Source: Microcoleus sp. AS-A8 (lineage in GTDB: Bacteria > Cyanobacteriota > Cyanobacteriia > Cyanobacteriales > Coleofasciculaceae). Taken from it: a DNA stretch of 64,000 nt. The first letter of the stretch is position 1, and each line of letters begins with the position of its first letter. Below the pieces are notes generated by a model that saw nothing but the letters and a program-made list of their open reading frames with translations, was not told the DNA's origin and ran no database searches. The stretch covers positions 248,001 through 312,000 of the forward strand of contig JAMPKV010000004.1 in NCBI GenBank assembly GCA_039962225.1. The letters run 5' to 3'. This document shows positions 15,787 to 25,786 of the stretch, one piece after another. Both the position numbers and the translations under genes were made by a program.

Positions 15787-16803
15787 GTGGGTATTGTTGT
15801 TGAAAATGTATCTAAACAGTTTGGTAGTTTTAGGGCTGTTGATGACGTCAACTTAGAAATTAAAAGTGGTTCCTTAGTCTCCCTACTGGGTCCATCCGGT
15901 TCTGGGAAATCTACGTTGTTGCGGGTGATTGCGGGCTTAGAGCCACCCGACACGGGTAAAATTTGGCTAACGGGCAAAGATGCCACTAACACTAGCGTCC
16001 AAGACCGTAATATTGGGTTTGTATTTCAGCACTACGCTCTGTTCAAACATCTAACACTACGACAGAATGTTGCCTTTGGCTTAGATATTCGCAAAACACC
16101 CAAGTTAAAAGTGAAGGCACGGGTAGAGGAACTACTGAATTTAGTGCAGTTAGGTGGATTAGGCGATCGCTATCCTTCCCAAATATCGGGGGGTCAACGG
16201 CAGCGTGTCGCGTTGGCACGAGCCTTAGCCGTTCAACCCCAAGTCTTGCTGCTCGATGAACCCTTTGGAGCCTTGGATGCCAAAGTGCGGAAAGACTTAC
16301 GGTCTTGGTTACGACGCCTGCATGATGAAGTCCATGTGACAACCGTTTTGGTGACTCATGACCAAGAAGAGGCGATGGAAGTCTCCGATGAAATCGTGGT
16401 CATGAATAAAGGACGGGTGGAACAGGTGGGAACTCCCGCCCAGGTTTATGACAACCCCGCCACGCCATTTGTGATGAGTTTTATTGGCCCCGTGAATGTG
16501 CTGCCTAGCAGCGCCCAGATTTTTCAAAGCGGCGGCTTTGATTCTGCCCATCCCGAAATCTTCTTGCGCCCTCACGATGTCGTCGTGGAAACCAAGCCCA
16601 ACGGTTCAACAGCCCCGGCTAGGGTGACGCGTGTGATTCACCTGGGATGGGAAATTCAGGCAGAGTTAACCCTGGGCGATGGTCAAGTTCTGATGGCGAA
16701 TCTGACACGGGAGCGGTACGATCAGTTGAAACTAGAACCCGATCAGCAAGTTTACGTCAAACCCAGAGACGCCAAGGCATTTCCGCTGTATTACGAAATA
16801 TAG
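15787..16803 (+). CDS. cysA: Sulfate/thiosulfate ABC transporter ATP-binding protein CysA
   Basis: 338 residues starting at GTG 15787 ([15 protein letters not shown]). It has Walker [11 protein letters not shown]-loop, signature ISGGQRQRV, Walker [15 protein letters not shown] and the switch His in [11 protein letters not shown]-terminal CysA/TOBE-like region contains FIGPVNVLP and [11 protein letters not shown], characteristic of CysA-type importers. The cognate permeases and sulfate-binding protein are not adjacent, so this is a lone ATPase gene here, and its transport partner is inferred. Confidence 0.85.
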   Translation: MGIVVENVSKQFGSFRAVDDVNLEIKSGSLVSLLGPSGSGKSTLLRVIAGLEPPDTGKIWLTGKDATNTSVQDRNIGFVFQHYALFKHLTLRQNVAFGLDIRKTPKLKVKARVEELLNLVQLGGLGDRYPSQISGGQRQRVALARALAVQPQVLLLDEPFGALDAKVRKDLRSWLRRLHDEVHVTTVLVTHDQEEAMEVSDEIVVMNKGRVEQVGTPAQVYDNPATPFVMSFIGPVNVLPSSAQIFQSGGFDSAHPEIFLRPHDVVVETKPNGSTAPARVTRVIHLGWEIQAELTLGDGQVLMANLTRERYDQLKLEPDQQVYVKPRDAKAFPLYYEI

Positions 16804-16899
16804 TGAGATCAAGCCGTGTGCAGGGATTGGCTTTGAGCTGTAATGTATAGCTGAATATAATTAACTTCTGGCTCATCGCCAATCCCAACTCAATCCCCA

Positions 16900-18564
16900 A
16901 TGCAAGTGCTTAACTGGTTTCGTCTATCTCGTAAACGCTGGTGGTCTAGTGGAAAATACCTAACCTTATGGGTTTGTTGCTGCGCTCTCGTCATTAGTTG
17001 TGGAGGGCGGCCCAAAACTGAACAAGCGGCTGCACCCAGTACTAGCGCTAGCGGGAGTGGCAGGTTGGTCGTTGGCACCACTCTCAAACCCAGGACACTC
17101 GATCCAGCAGATGCCTATGAATTGGCAGCGAGTAACGTCCTCTACAGTTTGGGCGATCGCCTCTATAGTTACAAGCTGGGTACAGACGAACTCGTTCCAC
17201 AACTGGCAACAAAACTGCCCGAAGTCAGCCCGGATGGTTTAACTTACAAGATTCCCCTGCGCGAGGGCGTTGTGTTTCACGATGGGACAGCCTTTGATGC
17301 CCAAGCCATGGCATTTTCTCTCAAGCGGTTTATGCAAAACGGGGGTAAACCGTCGTCCCTGCTAGCGGATATTGTGCAATCAGTGGAGCCGTCAGGCAAG
17401 TCCGAACTGACCATTAGACTGAAAAAGGTTTTTGCTCCATTTCCTTCACTCCTCGCCTTCTCCGGGATGTGTGCCGTATCGCCCAAAGCCTATGAGATTG
17501 GCAGTGGGAAATTTCAGCCAACAAAGTTTGTAGGAACTGGCCCCTATAAGCTAACTGCATTTAATGCCAACTCGATTCGCTTGGATGTGTTTGACCAGTA
17601 TTGGGGAACCAAACCCCCGAATCAAGGGTTGGATTATCAAATCCTCACCAGTTCGGCCAATCTATTTAATTCCTTCAGCACGGGTGCCGTTGATATTGCC
17701 TATCAAACCCTTGATCCCGATCAGATTACCAGTCTGAAAACTAGAGCCAAATCCGGTGGTTGGCAAGTAATTGAAGCGCCAAGTAATGTAGTGAGCTACA
17801 TGGTGCTGAATGTGAAGCAGAAACCGTTGGATCAGCTAGAGGTGAGACAAGCTCTTGCTTCCCTTATTGATCGAAAACTGATCAACGAGCGCCTCCTGAG
17901 AAACCAGGCACAACCCGCCTATACTCTAATACCGACTAGCTTTCAGGCTTCTAAGCCGACGTTTGAAACGGCCTACGGAGACGGCAATTTTGCTAAAGCC
18001 AAAGAACTGCTGACAAAGGCAGGATTTAGCAAAGAGAAACCCTTAAAGTTAGAGATTTGGTACCCCACCGGCTCAGCGGTTCGGCAACAGGTGGCTAGTA
18101 CCCTAAGAGAATATGCAAACCAAAAATTAGAGGGGATACTCCAAATTCAGCCGCAACCGGTAGAGGCTCCCACGCTGTTTGCCAACATCGGCAAAGGGAT
18201 TTATCAGACAGCTTTAGTGGATTGGTATCCGGATTTCTCCGATGCCGACAACTTCATTCAGCCTTTAGTGAGCTGTAGCAAAGGTTCAGAAGCTCAAGGT
18301 TGCCAAGAAGGCGCGAGTAAGAGTCAGGGGTCGTTTTATTATAGCGATCGCATGAACAAACTAATTGAGCAGGAACGCGCCGAACAAAATCCCCAGAAAC
18401 GCCAACAAATTTTTGCGGAAATTCAAGATTTGCTCGCTAAAGATATTCCCTTAATTCCGATTTGGCAACCCAAAGAATATGCCTTTGCCAAACAAGGATT
18501 AAAGCAAGTTCAGCTAGACCCCATTCAGCAGCTTCCTCTGTGGCAAATCGCCAAAGGAGCTTAA
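16900..18564 (+). CDS. ABC transporter solute-binding lipoprotein (SBP_bac_5, peptide/nickel type)
   Basis: 554 residues. It has a basic n-region, a hydrophobic segment and a lipobox ending LVISC (Cys at ~34), then an Ala/Ser linker. The mature part has SBP_bac_5 hallmarks: TLDPADAYELAASNVLYSL, GLTYKIPLREGVVFHDG, FVGTGPYKL and VRQALASLIDR. It should bind oligopeptides or similar solutes at the outer face of the inner membrane. No permease genes are adjacent, although cysA lies 96 bp upstream. A linked function is not implied. Confidence 0.85.
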   Translation: MQVLNWFRLSRKRWWSSGKYLTLWVCCCALVISCGGRPKTEQAAAPSTSASGSGRLVVGTTLKPRTLDPADAYELAASNVLYSLGDRLYSYKLGTDELVPQLATKLPEVSPDGLTYKIPLREGVVFHDGTAFDAQAMAFSLKRFMQNGGKPSSLLADIVQSVEPSGKSELTIRLKKVFAPFPSLLAFSGMCAVSPKAYEIGSGKFQPTKFVGTGPYKLTAFNANSIRLDVFDQYWGTKPPNQGLDYQILTSSANLFNSFSTGAVDIAYQTLDPDQITSLKTRAKSGGWQVIEAPSNVVSYMVLNVKQKPLDQLEVRQALASLIDRKLINERLLRNQAQPAYTLIPTSFQASKPTFETAYGDGNFAKAKELLTKAGFSKEKPLKLEIWYPTGSAVRQQVASTLREYANQKLEGILQIQPQPVEAPTLFANIGKGIYQTALVDWYPDFSDADNFIQPLVSCSKGSEAQGCQEGASKSQGSFYYSDRMNKLIEQERAEQNPQKRQQIFAEIQDLLAKDIPLIPIWQPKEYAFAKQGLKQVQLDPIQQLPLWQIAKGA

Positions 18565-18771
18565 ACAAAAGGTCATCCCGTCAGCGCGATCACTCTCTAT
18601 CATTAAGATTGGTCGCGACAACTCCTCCTCCTAACCCTCTTCTTTCCTACGCCATACAAATGAACTAAAAATCAACTTCCAAACCTCTGCGTCCCTCTGC
18701 GTTAAAAAAACATACTCTTAGGATCGTAATGGCCTCAATATCACTTCTATTCTCCGCTGTGAGCCAGTCCT

Positions 18772-20025
18772 CTACCGCTTACTAGACGACTGTACATCCA
18801 TCCAAGCCAAAGACGCACCGGGATAATACTTACCGAGAATTTGTTGATAGTTGTAACCCTGTTGAGCCATACTCAAAGCACCATTTTGGCTCATTCCCCT
18901 ACCACCATGCGCCTTGCTGACAATTTCATCATTAGCGGCGTACATTGATTCAACCACCCCACCTTTGTAACTGAGAAAAACGCCCTTCGTTTCCTCCGCA
19001 GCATGACGAGTTGTATTCCATTCAGAATTCACACCTCGATAAACTTGCCAACGCTGAGTATTACCGAGATCGTACAGAGAATTGGCTGGTCGTAAATAAT
19101 GAACTAAAGCATAAGAACGTGCGGCAATCGCTTGCGCTTTTAAGGCATCCATCGGCCAGCTAGGAGAGACTTCACAACCCACCACACTAGCGATGTAAGA
19201 CTCCAGATCAACGTAATTCACCGCTAAGAGAGTATTGCCTTGAGAAACTAGTAATAGATCGCCACGGTACCAGCGATCCCCAACGAAGACAAATCCTCCT
19301 TGGGAGGGTTTCACCCAAACACCGGCTGGTGTTTCCCACTTTCCTACCCGCATACCTGCGCCATTGGGGACAACGTTTGCGGCTTCATTGGCTGGGAGTT
19401 TCCCTAAAACCTTGCCACGCCCATCCCGGAGTTCACCCCCAGTTGAGGTACCAACCACCAATGATTTCTCTCCAGTGGCGATCGCCACTCGTATATCTAT
19501 CGACGGCGTTGTGTGAGAACTTTGTGTACCTTTTGCCTTGTTTTTGGTAGAACTCTGAGATTTATTTTTCGGTTGATTGGTTTTAGAAGATTTTGGTGTT
19601 TGAGCTTTAGCTACGGGCTGTGAGGTATTGCTCTTGGTTGTAGGGACAGCCGATTGAGATTGGGATGTATTGGTTTTGGGGTTATTTGTCTGAGAGACAG
19701 TCGCTTGAGATGGGGATGTATTGGTTTTGGAATTAGAAGTGTGGGCTGGGGTTGGACTTGTAGCGGAATTTGGACTGCGTTCCCAGGAAAGACTTTGGCT
19801 GGCAATACGCTGATGCCATTCTTGTTCGGCGGCACGCGGATCTGGAGACGGTTGAAGTGCAGGTTCAGACTGGGGGGAAGGTGTTAAAGAAGATAGTTTT
19901 GACTGAGCTTGATCGGGTAAGGTTTCTGCTAATACCCAGGGCACAAACAAGGCGGCAGAGAACAAGAAAACCGACCATAATACGGAACGGTTAAAGATTG
20001 CGTGCTTGTTAGGCAGACGAAACAT
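18772..20025 (-). CDS. SpoIID/LytB domain cell-wall protein
   Basis: 417 residues with an N-terminal signal peptide (VLWSVFLFSAALFVPWVLA). A Ser/Thr/Pro/Asn-rich spacer (~40-180) is built of near repeats such as NPKTNTSQSQ. A C-terminal SpoIID domain has SYIASVVGCEVSPSWPMDALKAQAIAARSYAL and AHGGRGMSQNGAL. SpoIID proteins are lytic transglycosylases acting on denuded peptidoglycan in sporulators. Cyanobacterial members are periplasmic and probably help remodel the wall. The low-complexity spacer looks like a wall-spanning linker. Confidence 0.87.
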   Translation of the reverse strand: MFRLPNKHAIFNRSVLWSVFLFSAALFVPWVLAETLPDQAQSKLSSLTPSPQSEPALQPSPDPRAAEQEWHQRIASQSLSWERSPNSATSPTPAHTSNSKTNTSPSQATVSQTNNPKTNTSQSQSAVPTTKSNTSQPVAKAQTPKSSKTNQPKNKSQSSTKNKAKGTQSSHTTPSIDIRVAIATGEKSLVVGTSTGGELRDGRGKVLGKLPANEAANVVPNGAGMRVGKWETPAGVWVKPSQGGFVFVGDRWYRGDLLLVSQGNTLLAVNYVDLESYIASVVGCEVSPSWPMDALKAQAIAARSYALVHYLRPANSLYDLGNTQRWQVYRGVNSEWNTTRHAAEETKGVFLSYKGGVVESMYAANDEIVSKAHGGRGMSQNGALSMAQQGYNYQQILGKYYPGASLAWMDVQSSSKR

Positions 20026-20157
20026 ACATCCTCACTTCTAATTTTGGCTTGGCTGAAGATTAAAACAACCGCAAATTCAATCAGCTTAGCAAATCATTAG
20101 GGAAAACATCCCAACAGCAGGGATTGGATATTTGTTCATCCTTCCTGTGAGTGTTGC

Positions 20158-21249
20158 TCACAACCGAACCACTAAACTGGAGTCAATATCTTGTAACTTG
20201 GCACAACCACTTAAAGCCATCGCCAGATCGAGTTCATCCCGCAATAGCTCAAGTACATGTTTTACCCCCGCTTCTCCTGCTAAGGTTAATCCCCACAAGA
20301 CAGGCCGTCCCAACAGTACGGCTTTTGCCCCTAATGCCAAAGCTTTCAGCACATCAGTACCCCGCCTGATACCGCCATCCATTAGTACATCAACTTGATC
20401 TCCAACAGCGGCGACGACTTCACTGAGGGCATCAAGGGATGCGATCGCACCATCCAATTGTCTGCCTCCATGATTGGAAACCATCACAGCTTTTGCCCCA
20501 TGTTCCACCGCCCGAATCGCATCATCTCCCCGTAAAATTCCTTTCACCACTAATGGCAACGGGGATAAGGATTGCAACCATTCCAAATCCGACCAAGTTA
20601 AAGCGGGATTAAGCTGTTCTAAAAAATAGGCAAATAAGCCCGATTCACCGGGTTGGTAGGGAATTTCCAAATGGGCTAATCTGGAGAAATTCGCCAGTTC
20701 CATGTCGGAGGGGAGGACAAACTGATTGTGTGTATCTTTCTCCCGCTTGCCCAACACGGGAGCATCAACCGTGAGGCAAAGGGCTTGGAATCCCGCGGCG
20801 TGAGCGCGTTCTACGAGGGCACGGGTTAAACCGCGATCGCGATGGACATAAAGTTGAAACCATTGAGGGGTTTGGCTTCTCACACTCGCCACGTCTTCCA
20901 TACTGGTGGTTGCAAGTGTACTCAATACCATCACGCTTCCCAATTTCGCAGCCGCTTTGGCAGTGGCAATTTCCCCTTCTGGATGAGCCAGACATTGAAA
21001 CGCCATTGGGGCAATGAGAATCGGCAGTGGCAGTGATTGACCGAGAATTGTGGTACTTAAATCTCGTTGACTCACATCCACTAACATGCGGGGACGGAGT
21101 TTATAGCGTTCAAAAGCTGCACGATTATCTCGCAGCGTGATTTCGTCCCAAGAACCACTCGCGTAATAATCTCTCGCCATCGGAGAAAGTTGCTGGGAGG
21201 CTAGGGTTTGATATTCAAAAAGGTTAATCGGTTTTGTAGGAGGAGTCAT
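20158..21249 (-). CDS. FMN-dependent alpha-hydroxyacid oxidase (L-lactate/glycolate oxidase family)
   Basis: 363 residues, the normal length. FMN and substrate motifs are visible: LIAPMAFQCLAHPEGE, FQLYVHRDRG, VVKGILRGDDA (Lys contacting FMN), VSNHGGRQLDG with the catalytic His, and DGGIRRGTDVLKALALGA. The family oxidises 2-hydroxyacids to 2-oxoacids with release of H2O2. In cyanobacteria members act as L-lactate oxidase or glycolate oxidase. Residues alone do not let me choose. It ends 9 bp before the cyclase gene's stop on the same strand, so the two genes may be co-transcribed. Confidence 0.88.
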   Translation of the reverse strand: MTPPTKPINLFEYQTLASQQLSPMARDYYASGSWDEITLRDNRAAFERYKLRPRMLVDVSQRDLSTTILGQSLPLPILIAPMAFQCLAHPEGEIATAKAAAKLGSVMVLSTLATTSMEDVASVRSQTPQWFQLYVHRDRGLTRALVERAHAAGFQALCLTVDAPVLGKREKDTHNQFVLPSDMELANFSRLAHLEIPYQPGESGLFAYFLEQLNPALTWSDLEWLQSLSPLPLVVKGILRGDDAIRAVEHGAKAVMVSNHGGRQLDGAIASLDALSEVVAAVGDQVDVLMDGGIRRGTDVLKALALGAKAVLLGRPVLWGLTLAGEAGVKHVLELLRDELDLAMALSGCAKLQDIDSSLVVRL

Positions 21250-21258
21250 GAGCTAATC

Positions 21259-23919
21259 CTACTGGATGGTGGGGGGCATGTGATCAGCTCTTCCCATCAG
21301 CCAATACGTGATCATATCTCCTTTACCCTTAATATGGGTTACCCCTCGCTCCTCAAACACATACTTATCTTTCAATCGCTCGTAAGTGGTAGGCGTCACT
21401 TGAATGCATCCAGCAACCCCATGAGATTCCATGCGAGACGCCACATTAACCGTATCGCCCCACAAGTCATAAGTGAATTTTTTAGTGCCAATGACTCCGG
21501 CGATGACCGGCCCTGTATTAATTCCAATGCGGAGGCGGAAGGGTTCGCCATTGAGTCCTTTAAAGCGAGTGATTTTCTGTTGCATATCCAGTGCCATTTC
21601 TGCGATCGCTTCCGCATGATCAGGACGAGTCGTCGGCAGTCCCCCCACAACCATGTAAGCATCTCCAATCGTCTTAATCTTCTCTAAAGAGTGCTTCTCT
21701 GCTAACTGATCGAAGTCAGAAAAGATTTTGTTGAGCAAATCCACTAATCTGGTGGGAGGAATTTCAGCCGAAATTTCGGTAAAGTTAACGAGGTCAGCAA
21801 ACAAAACGGTGACATCGGCAAAGTTATCTGCAATCGTACTTTCCGCCCGTTTTAGCCGTTGTGCGATCGGAGAAGGTAAAATATTCAGCAGCAATTCTTC
21901 CGTGCATTCCTGTTGATAACGCAAAGCTTCTTCCCAAACTTTACGCTTAGTAATATCAACAACACTCCCTTCGTAGTAAAGCAATTCACCCTGAGTATCG
22001 CGAACAACGTGGGCATTTTCCGAAATCCAAATCACCTCACCATCTTGGCGATACACCTGAGACTCAAAATCGCATACCCGTTCTTCAGTTTGCATCCGTG
22101 TCAAAAAGGTATCCCAACGGTTTTTATCAACGTAGCGTTGCTGATTGAGGCAGATTAAAGCCGCCCTTAATTCTTCGGCAGACTCATAACCATATATTCT
22201 TGCTAACCCAGGATTTGCACTCAACAAACGCCCATCCGGTGTCATTTGAAATAGACCTTCATAAGTGTTTTCAAAGATACTGCGATATCGCGTCTCAGCG
22301 CTGTGCCTTGCATCCTCTGCCTGCTTACGTTCGGTCATATCACGCGCTACCCAGATTACGGAATCATTGTCCAGGGGAGAAATGCTAGCCGCGAACCAAA
22401 CTTCTTTGTGCTCGATTGTGGGATGACTGTATTCAATATTGAATGTCTGTTGGGTCTCCAGAGATTCTTGAATCCGACTTAAAAAGGTATCGGCTTGAGC
22501 TTGAGGAAAAACCTCATGGAGTGTCTTGCCAATCAATTCATCAGGGGGTTTATGGAGAAGTGCCAGATTAGTCGGTGCAATTTTAAGATAGCGCCCCTGT
22601 ACATCAAGGACGAGGACAACGTCTGTGATCGCTGTTAATAAAGCATGAAGTTGCGCCTCTGAATCCCGCAATACAACTTCTACATTTTGGTGTTGAGTAA
22701 CTTCACGTTTTAACTGTAGATTAGCGGCCTCTAATTCACGAACTTTTTGAGCTAACTCCCATGTTTGATGAGTTTCTCGACTGACCTCAACTAACATTTC
22801 GAGTGCAACTTTAGAGGTCTTTAAATTCACTTGTTTAACTCCTAACCAAGGCAATGGTTGAATTGGGTAATTATGGCTATCAATCATGTCAAATTGCCCC
22901 GTGGTCAAAATTTTCCCAATACGGCAGGCTCTGCCTACATGATGATTGGGTTCGATTCGGACTAATCCACCTGGAGCTTCAAAACTCTGACCATAAGCCG
23001 CTACTCGCACGCATTCCACTTCAAAGGATTGTGCCTGTTCCACAGCTTGTTTCCAAAGATAAACTTGAGTATAGGCAGCTTCAATCGGGGCAGAAGTTAC
23101 ACGATCGCTGCCGTAGCGTTGTTGAAAGTTTTCTACAAACTGTCGATTTCTGGGAGTATCTAGGCTCTGAAAATAACTCCAACAAGCATAATGACCCGCT
23201 GCCGCCTTGCCAATTCCTTGCAGTTCCGCTTCGGCAATGCTGACGGCTAGGATGGGAATTTGGTGGAATGTAATTCCTGCTTCTTGATACTGCTGATAAA
23301 AAGCAATGTTGCTGTCGCCGTTGAGTGTATTGAAAACAACATCAGGTTGAGCTTGTTGAATTCGATGAATAATTTCTGTAAAATTACTTTCTCCTAAGGA
23401 AACATATTCTTCGCCAACAACTGTGCCTTTCTGCTGTTTGAGCTGTGCTTTAATAATTGTGTTAGCTGTGTGGGGAAAAACCGAGTTACTTCCTAGAAGA
23501 TAGAAGCGTTTTCGTTTGTGAGAGAGTAGCCAAGCGACAGCAGGCTCGACTTGTTGATTTGGACAAGAGCCGGTGTAGAAAATGTTTTGGGAACACTCTA
23601 ATCCTTCGTACTGGACGGGATACCAGAGGAGAGCGTTAAGTTCTTCCACCACTGGCAAGACGGCTTTGCGACTCTCAGAAGTCCAACCACCAAAAATAGT
23701 AGCGACTTGATCGGATTGGATGAGTTTTCTCGCTTTGGCTGCAAACAAGTTAGAATCAGATGCGGCATCTTCAATCACAGGTTCGATATCCTGACCCAGG
23801 ACTCCTCCAGTTTGGTTAATCTCTGCGATCGCCATTAGTGCTGCATCCACCAAAGGAGCTTCACTAATTGCCATGGTTCCGCTTAGAGAATGCAAGATGC
23901 CAACTCGCACATGTGACAT
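21259..23919 (-). CDS. UrtA-like receptor domain / PAS-PAS / class III adenylate cyclase fusion
   Basis: 886 residues from ATG 23919 (MSHVRVGILHSLSGTMAISE). Residues 1-~375 closely resemble the urea-binding protein UrtA and amide receptors (IFGGWTSESRKAVLPV, LLWYPVQYEGLECSQNIFY, NTLNGDSNIAF), but no signal peptide or membrane helix precedes them. A coiled coil (~395-440) follows, then two PAS domains (~440-560, ~565-690). The class III cyclase (~705-880) has both metal Asps (VLFADLVNFTE, TIGDAYMVVGG), Lys in EKIKTIG, Asp in YDLWGDTVNVASR and the Asn/Arg pair. The Lys/Asp pair points to ATP, hence cAMP. It is likely a cytosolic sensor of urea or a related amide. The gene for an alpha-hydroxyacid oxidase follows 9 bp downstream. 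Confidence 0.88.
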   Translation of the reverse strand: MSHVRVGILHSLSGTMAISEAPLVDAALMAIAEINQTGGVLGQDIEPVIEDAASDSNLFAAKARKLIQSDQVATIFGGWTSESRKAVLPVVEELNALLWYPVQYEGLECSQNIFYTGSCPNQQVEPAVAWLLSHKRKRFYLLGSNSVFPHTANTIIKAQLKQQKGTVVGEEYVSLGESNFTEIIHRIQQAQPDVVFNTLNGDSNIAFYQQYQEAGITFHQIPILAVSIAEAELQGIGKAAAGHYACWSYFQSLDTPRNRQFVENFQQRYGSDRVTSAPIEAAYTQVYLWKQAVEQAQSFEVECVRVAAYGQSFEAPGGLVRIEPNHHVGRACRIGKILTTGQFDMIDSHNYPIQPLPWLGVKQVNLKTSKVALEMLVEVSRETHQTWELAQKVRELEAANLQLKREVTQHQNVEVVLRDSEAQLHALLTAITDVVLVLDVQGRYLKIAPTNLALLHKPPDELIGKTLHEVFPQAQADTFLSRIQESLETQQTFNIEYSHPTIEHKEVWFAASISPLDNDSVIWVARDMTERKQAEDARHSAETRYRSIFENTYEGLFQMTPDGRLLSANPGLARIYGYESAEELRAALICLNQQRYVDKNRWDTFLTRMQTEERVCDFESQVYRQDGEVIWISENAHVVRDTQGELLYYEGSVVDITKRKVWEEALRYQQECTEELLLNILPSPIAQRLKRAESTIADNFADVTVLFADLVNFTEISAEIPPTRLVDLLNKIFSDFDQLAEKHSLEKIKTIGDAYMVVGGLPTTRPDHAEAIAEMALDMQQKITRFKGLNGEPFRLRIGINTGPVIAGVIGTKKFTYDLWGDTVNVASRMESHGVAGCIQVTPTTYERLKDKYVFEERGVTHIKGKGDMITYWLMGRADHMPPTIQ

Positions 23920-24056
23920 AGCTGGGTTTTTAGCTGCTGATTTGACATAGATCCCGAACGCAACAAGCACACAACGCACTTGGCTGGGAATGCGGTTGGG
24001 CTTTTTGCCCTAAATTTTTTGTTGCAATGATGGTAGAGGTGTCCCTTGTAAGTCTG

Positions 24057-24062
24057 TATAAT
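24057..24062 (+). promoter_or_regulatory. TATAAT -10 box ahead of a candidate small RNA
   Basis: A perfect TATAAT lies in the 735-bp gap between the cyclase and hemC. No good -35 is seen at 16-18 bp. A start near 24069 would put it just before the 5' arm of the RNA described next. Confidence 0.4.
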
Positions 24063-24068
24063 CCAAGA

Positions 24069-24211
24069 GCAGGCGATTAAAACCCAATTTCATGGTGACA
24101 AGACCACGCTGCATCAGCCCCTGAGCCGCAGCCTATATGGCTTTTAAAAGTTAGGAGCCTCCACTCAATGGGTGAAGGCGTCCTTTAACTTATTTTTGTC
24201 GCTAATCGTCT
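24069..24211 (+). ncRNA. Candidate structured RNA with closing stem
   Basis: AGGCGATTA (24071-24079) pairs with TAATCGTCT (24203-24211), giving a 9-bp closing stem with one wobble. Inside are TGGT/ACCA, GCTGC/GCAGC around CAGCCCCTGAGCC, AGCC/GGCT, and a longer hairpin (24150-24189: GTTAGGA...TCCTTTAAC, apical CACTC-AAT-GGGTG) followed by TTATTTTT. The segment CAGCCCCTGAGCCG recalls a conserved part of 6S RNA (E. coli CAGTCCCCTGAGCCG), but the fold is not clearly a 6S rod. No reading frame fits. Identity is open. Confidence 0.4.
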
Positions 24212-24471
24212 AATACCCTAGATCAGTCTACCTGTGAGGGTTACGGTTAAACCTTCAGCTCAAGGTCATGGGGGTTCTCAGAGACTCATTACAGAAAGCA
24301 CAGGAAATAGCTTGTGCTTTGCTTTGTGGGAAAAAGCAACGCAGCACCGAAATCTATGCACCCACTCTTCTACCTTACTCGATCTCAAAATTCGTGATGG
24401 AGGTAAAAGAGTCAGGAGAGTATCAGGGGAGATGGGGAGAATTAATCTACTTTAACTGATTCTGCGGAATT

Positions 24472-24494
24472 CCCCATCCTCCTATGAGGTGGGG
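24472..24494. repeat. Hairpin resembling an IS605-type end remnant
   Basis: CCCCA-T-CCTC pairs with GAGG-TGGGG around CTAT, followed by TAGTTCACC. The look is that of the short hairpins at TnpB-element ends, but no tnpB is nearby. The rest of 24212-24654 shows only short unsupported frames. Confidence 0.35.
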
Positions 24495-24654
24495 TAGTTC
24501 ACCTCTCTTTTGAGGGCAGGCAACAGACCTTGACGCTTTGACTAGCTCACGACAAAATCCAGTCATCTTCTTGCTCATCTAAAGGCTGAAGGAGTACCGA
24601 CTGCGGTAGGCTAGATCGAGTCACTATCATTGCTCCAATTCACGCGATCGCTCT

Positions 24655-25623
24655 ATGTCCCCTATTGTTAGTAGCCCTCCTCGCACTATTCGTATTGGTT
24701 CCCGCAAAAGCCAGCTTGCTCTGGTTCAAACCTATTGGGTACAGGAACAACTGCAAAAACACTTCCCGGATCGGCAGTTTGAAGTCCAGACGATGAGTAC
24801 CCAAGGGGACAAAATCCTAGACGTTGCCTTATCCAAAATTGGCGATAAGGGATTGTTTACCAAGGAACTGGAAGTGGGAATGATCCATAATGAGATTGAT
24901 TTAGCCGTGCATTCCCTGAAGGATTTGCCGACCCGATTGCCTGAAGGGTTGGTTTTGGGGGCTGTGACGGAACGAGAAAACCCGGCTGATGCGCTTGTGG
25001 TTCACGCCAAGCATCAGGATAAGCAGATTGATACTCTCCCGGAAGGCGCTGTTATTGGAACTTCTTCACTGCGGCGGTTGGCTCAACTGCGTTATCACTT
25101 TCCCCATCTGGCCTTTAAAGATATTCGGGGTAACTTGAATACGCGACTGGCAAAACTGGATGCGGGTGAGTACGATGCCCTAATTTTGGCAGCCGCAGGG
25201 TTAAAGCGATTGGATATGAGCGATCGCATTCACCAGATCTTACCTTCAGACATCTCCCTTCATGCCGTGGGACAAGGTGCCTTGGGCATTGAATGTCGTG
25301 AAGATGATGCGGAAGTTTTACAACTACTCAAAGCCCTGGAACATATCCCAACGGCTCAGCGCTGCTATGCTGAACGTGCCTTTCTCCGTGAACTTGAAGG
25401 CGGTTGTCAAGTACCCATTGGCGTAAATACTATCCTGGAGGGTGAACAACTCACATTAACGGGTATCGTCGCTAGTGTGGATGGACAAAAACTGGTGAAA
25501 GATACGGTGAAGGGCAATGCCACTGAGGCGGAACAGATAGGGAATGAACTCGCTCAGCGGATGCGCCAACAAGGAGCACAGGAGATTTTACAAGAAATCT
25601 TTGCTCAAATTCAGCGCGGATAG
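24655..25623 (+). CDS. hemC: Porphobilinogen deaminase (hydroxymethylbilane synthase)
   Basis: 322 residues. N-terminal [57 protein letters not shown] and the dipyrromethane-cofactor cysteine in [11 protein letters not shown] are all present. It condenses four porphobilinogens to hydroxymethylbilane in the tetrapyrrole pathway. Together with chlP and heme oxygenase nearby it serves pigment synthesis, but the genes are not an operon. A terminator follows. Confidence 0.97.
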   Translation: MSPIVSSPPRTIRIGSRKSQLALVQTYWVQEQLQKHFPDRQFEVQTMSTQGDKILDVALSKIGDKGLFTKELEVGMIHNEIDLAVHSLKDLPTRLPEGLVLGAVTERENPADALVVHAKHQDKQIDTLPEGAVIGTSSLRRLAQLRYHFPHLAFKDIRGNLNTRLAKLDAGEYDALILAAAGLKRLDMSDRIHQILPSDISLHAVGQGALGIECREDDAEVLQLLKALEHIPTAQRCYAERAFLRELEGGCQVPIGVNTILEGEQLTLTGIVASVDGQKLVKDTVKGNATEAEQIGNELAQRMRQQGAQEILQEIFAQIQRG

Positions 25624-25654
25624 GGCGTTAGACTTCTGGTAAGAATACTCTAAA

Positions 25655-25692
25655 AATCCCTCCGATGATTCATCAGGAGGGATTCTGTTTTT
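25655..25692 (+). terminator. Terminator after hemC
   Basis: AATCCCTCC pairs with GGAGGGATT across a GATGATTCATCA loop region, followed by TGTTTTTT. Confidence 0.8.
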
Positions 25693-25786
25693 TCTGATTT
25701 CCCTCATGTCGTAGCCGAGAGGTTGGGTTCAACAAAATTATGGAAATACCCTGCCCCTACATACCCTAATGCGATGAGGTACTAAC

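Noticed and set aside
24069-24211. Naming the RNA candidate 6S outright
   Set aside because: One shared stretch with E. coli 6S, but the inner pairing is several short hairpins, not the typical single rod with a central bubble.
24234-24459. Two overlapping 63-73 codon frames upstream of hemC
   Set aside because: Different frames over the same DNA, no ribosome site, no recognisable sequence.
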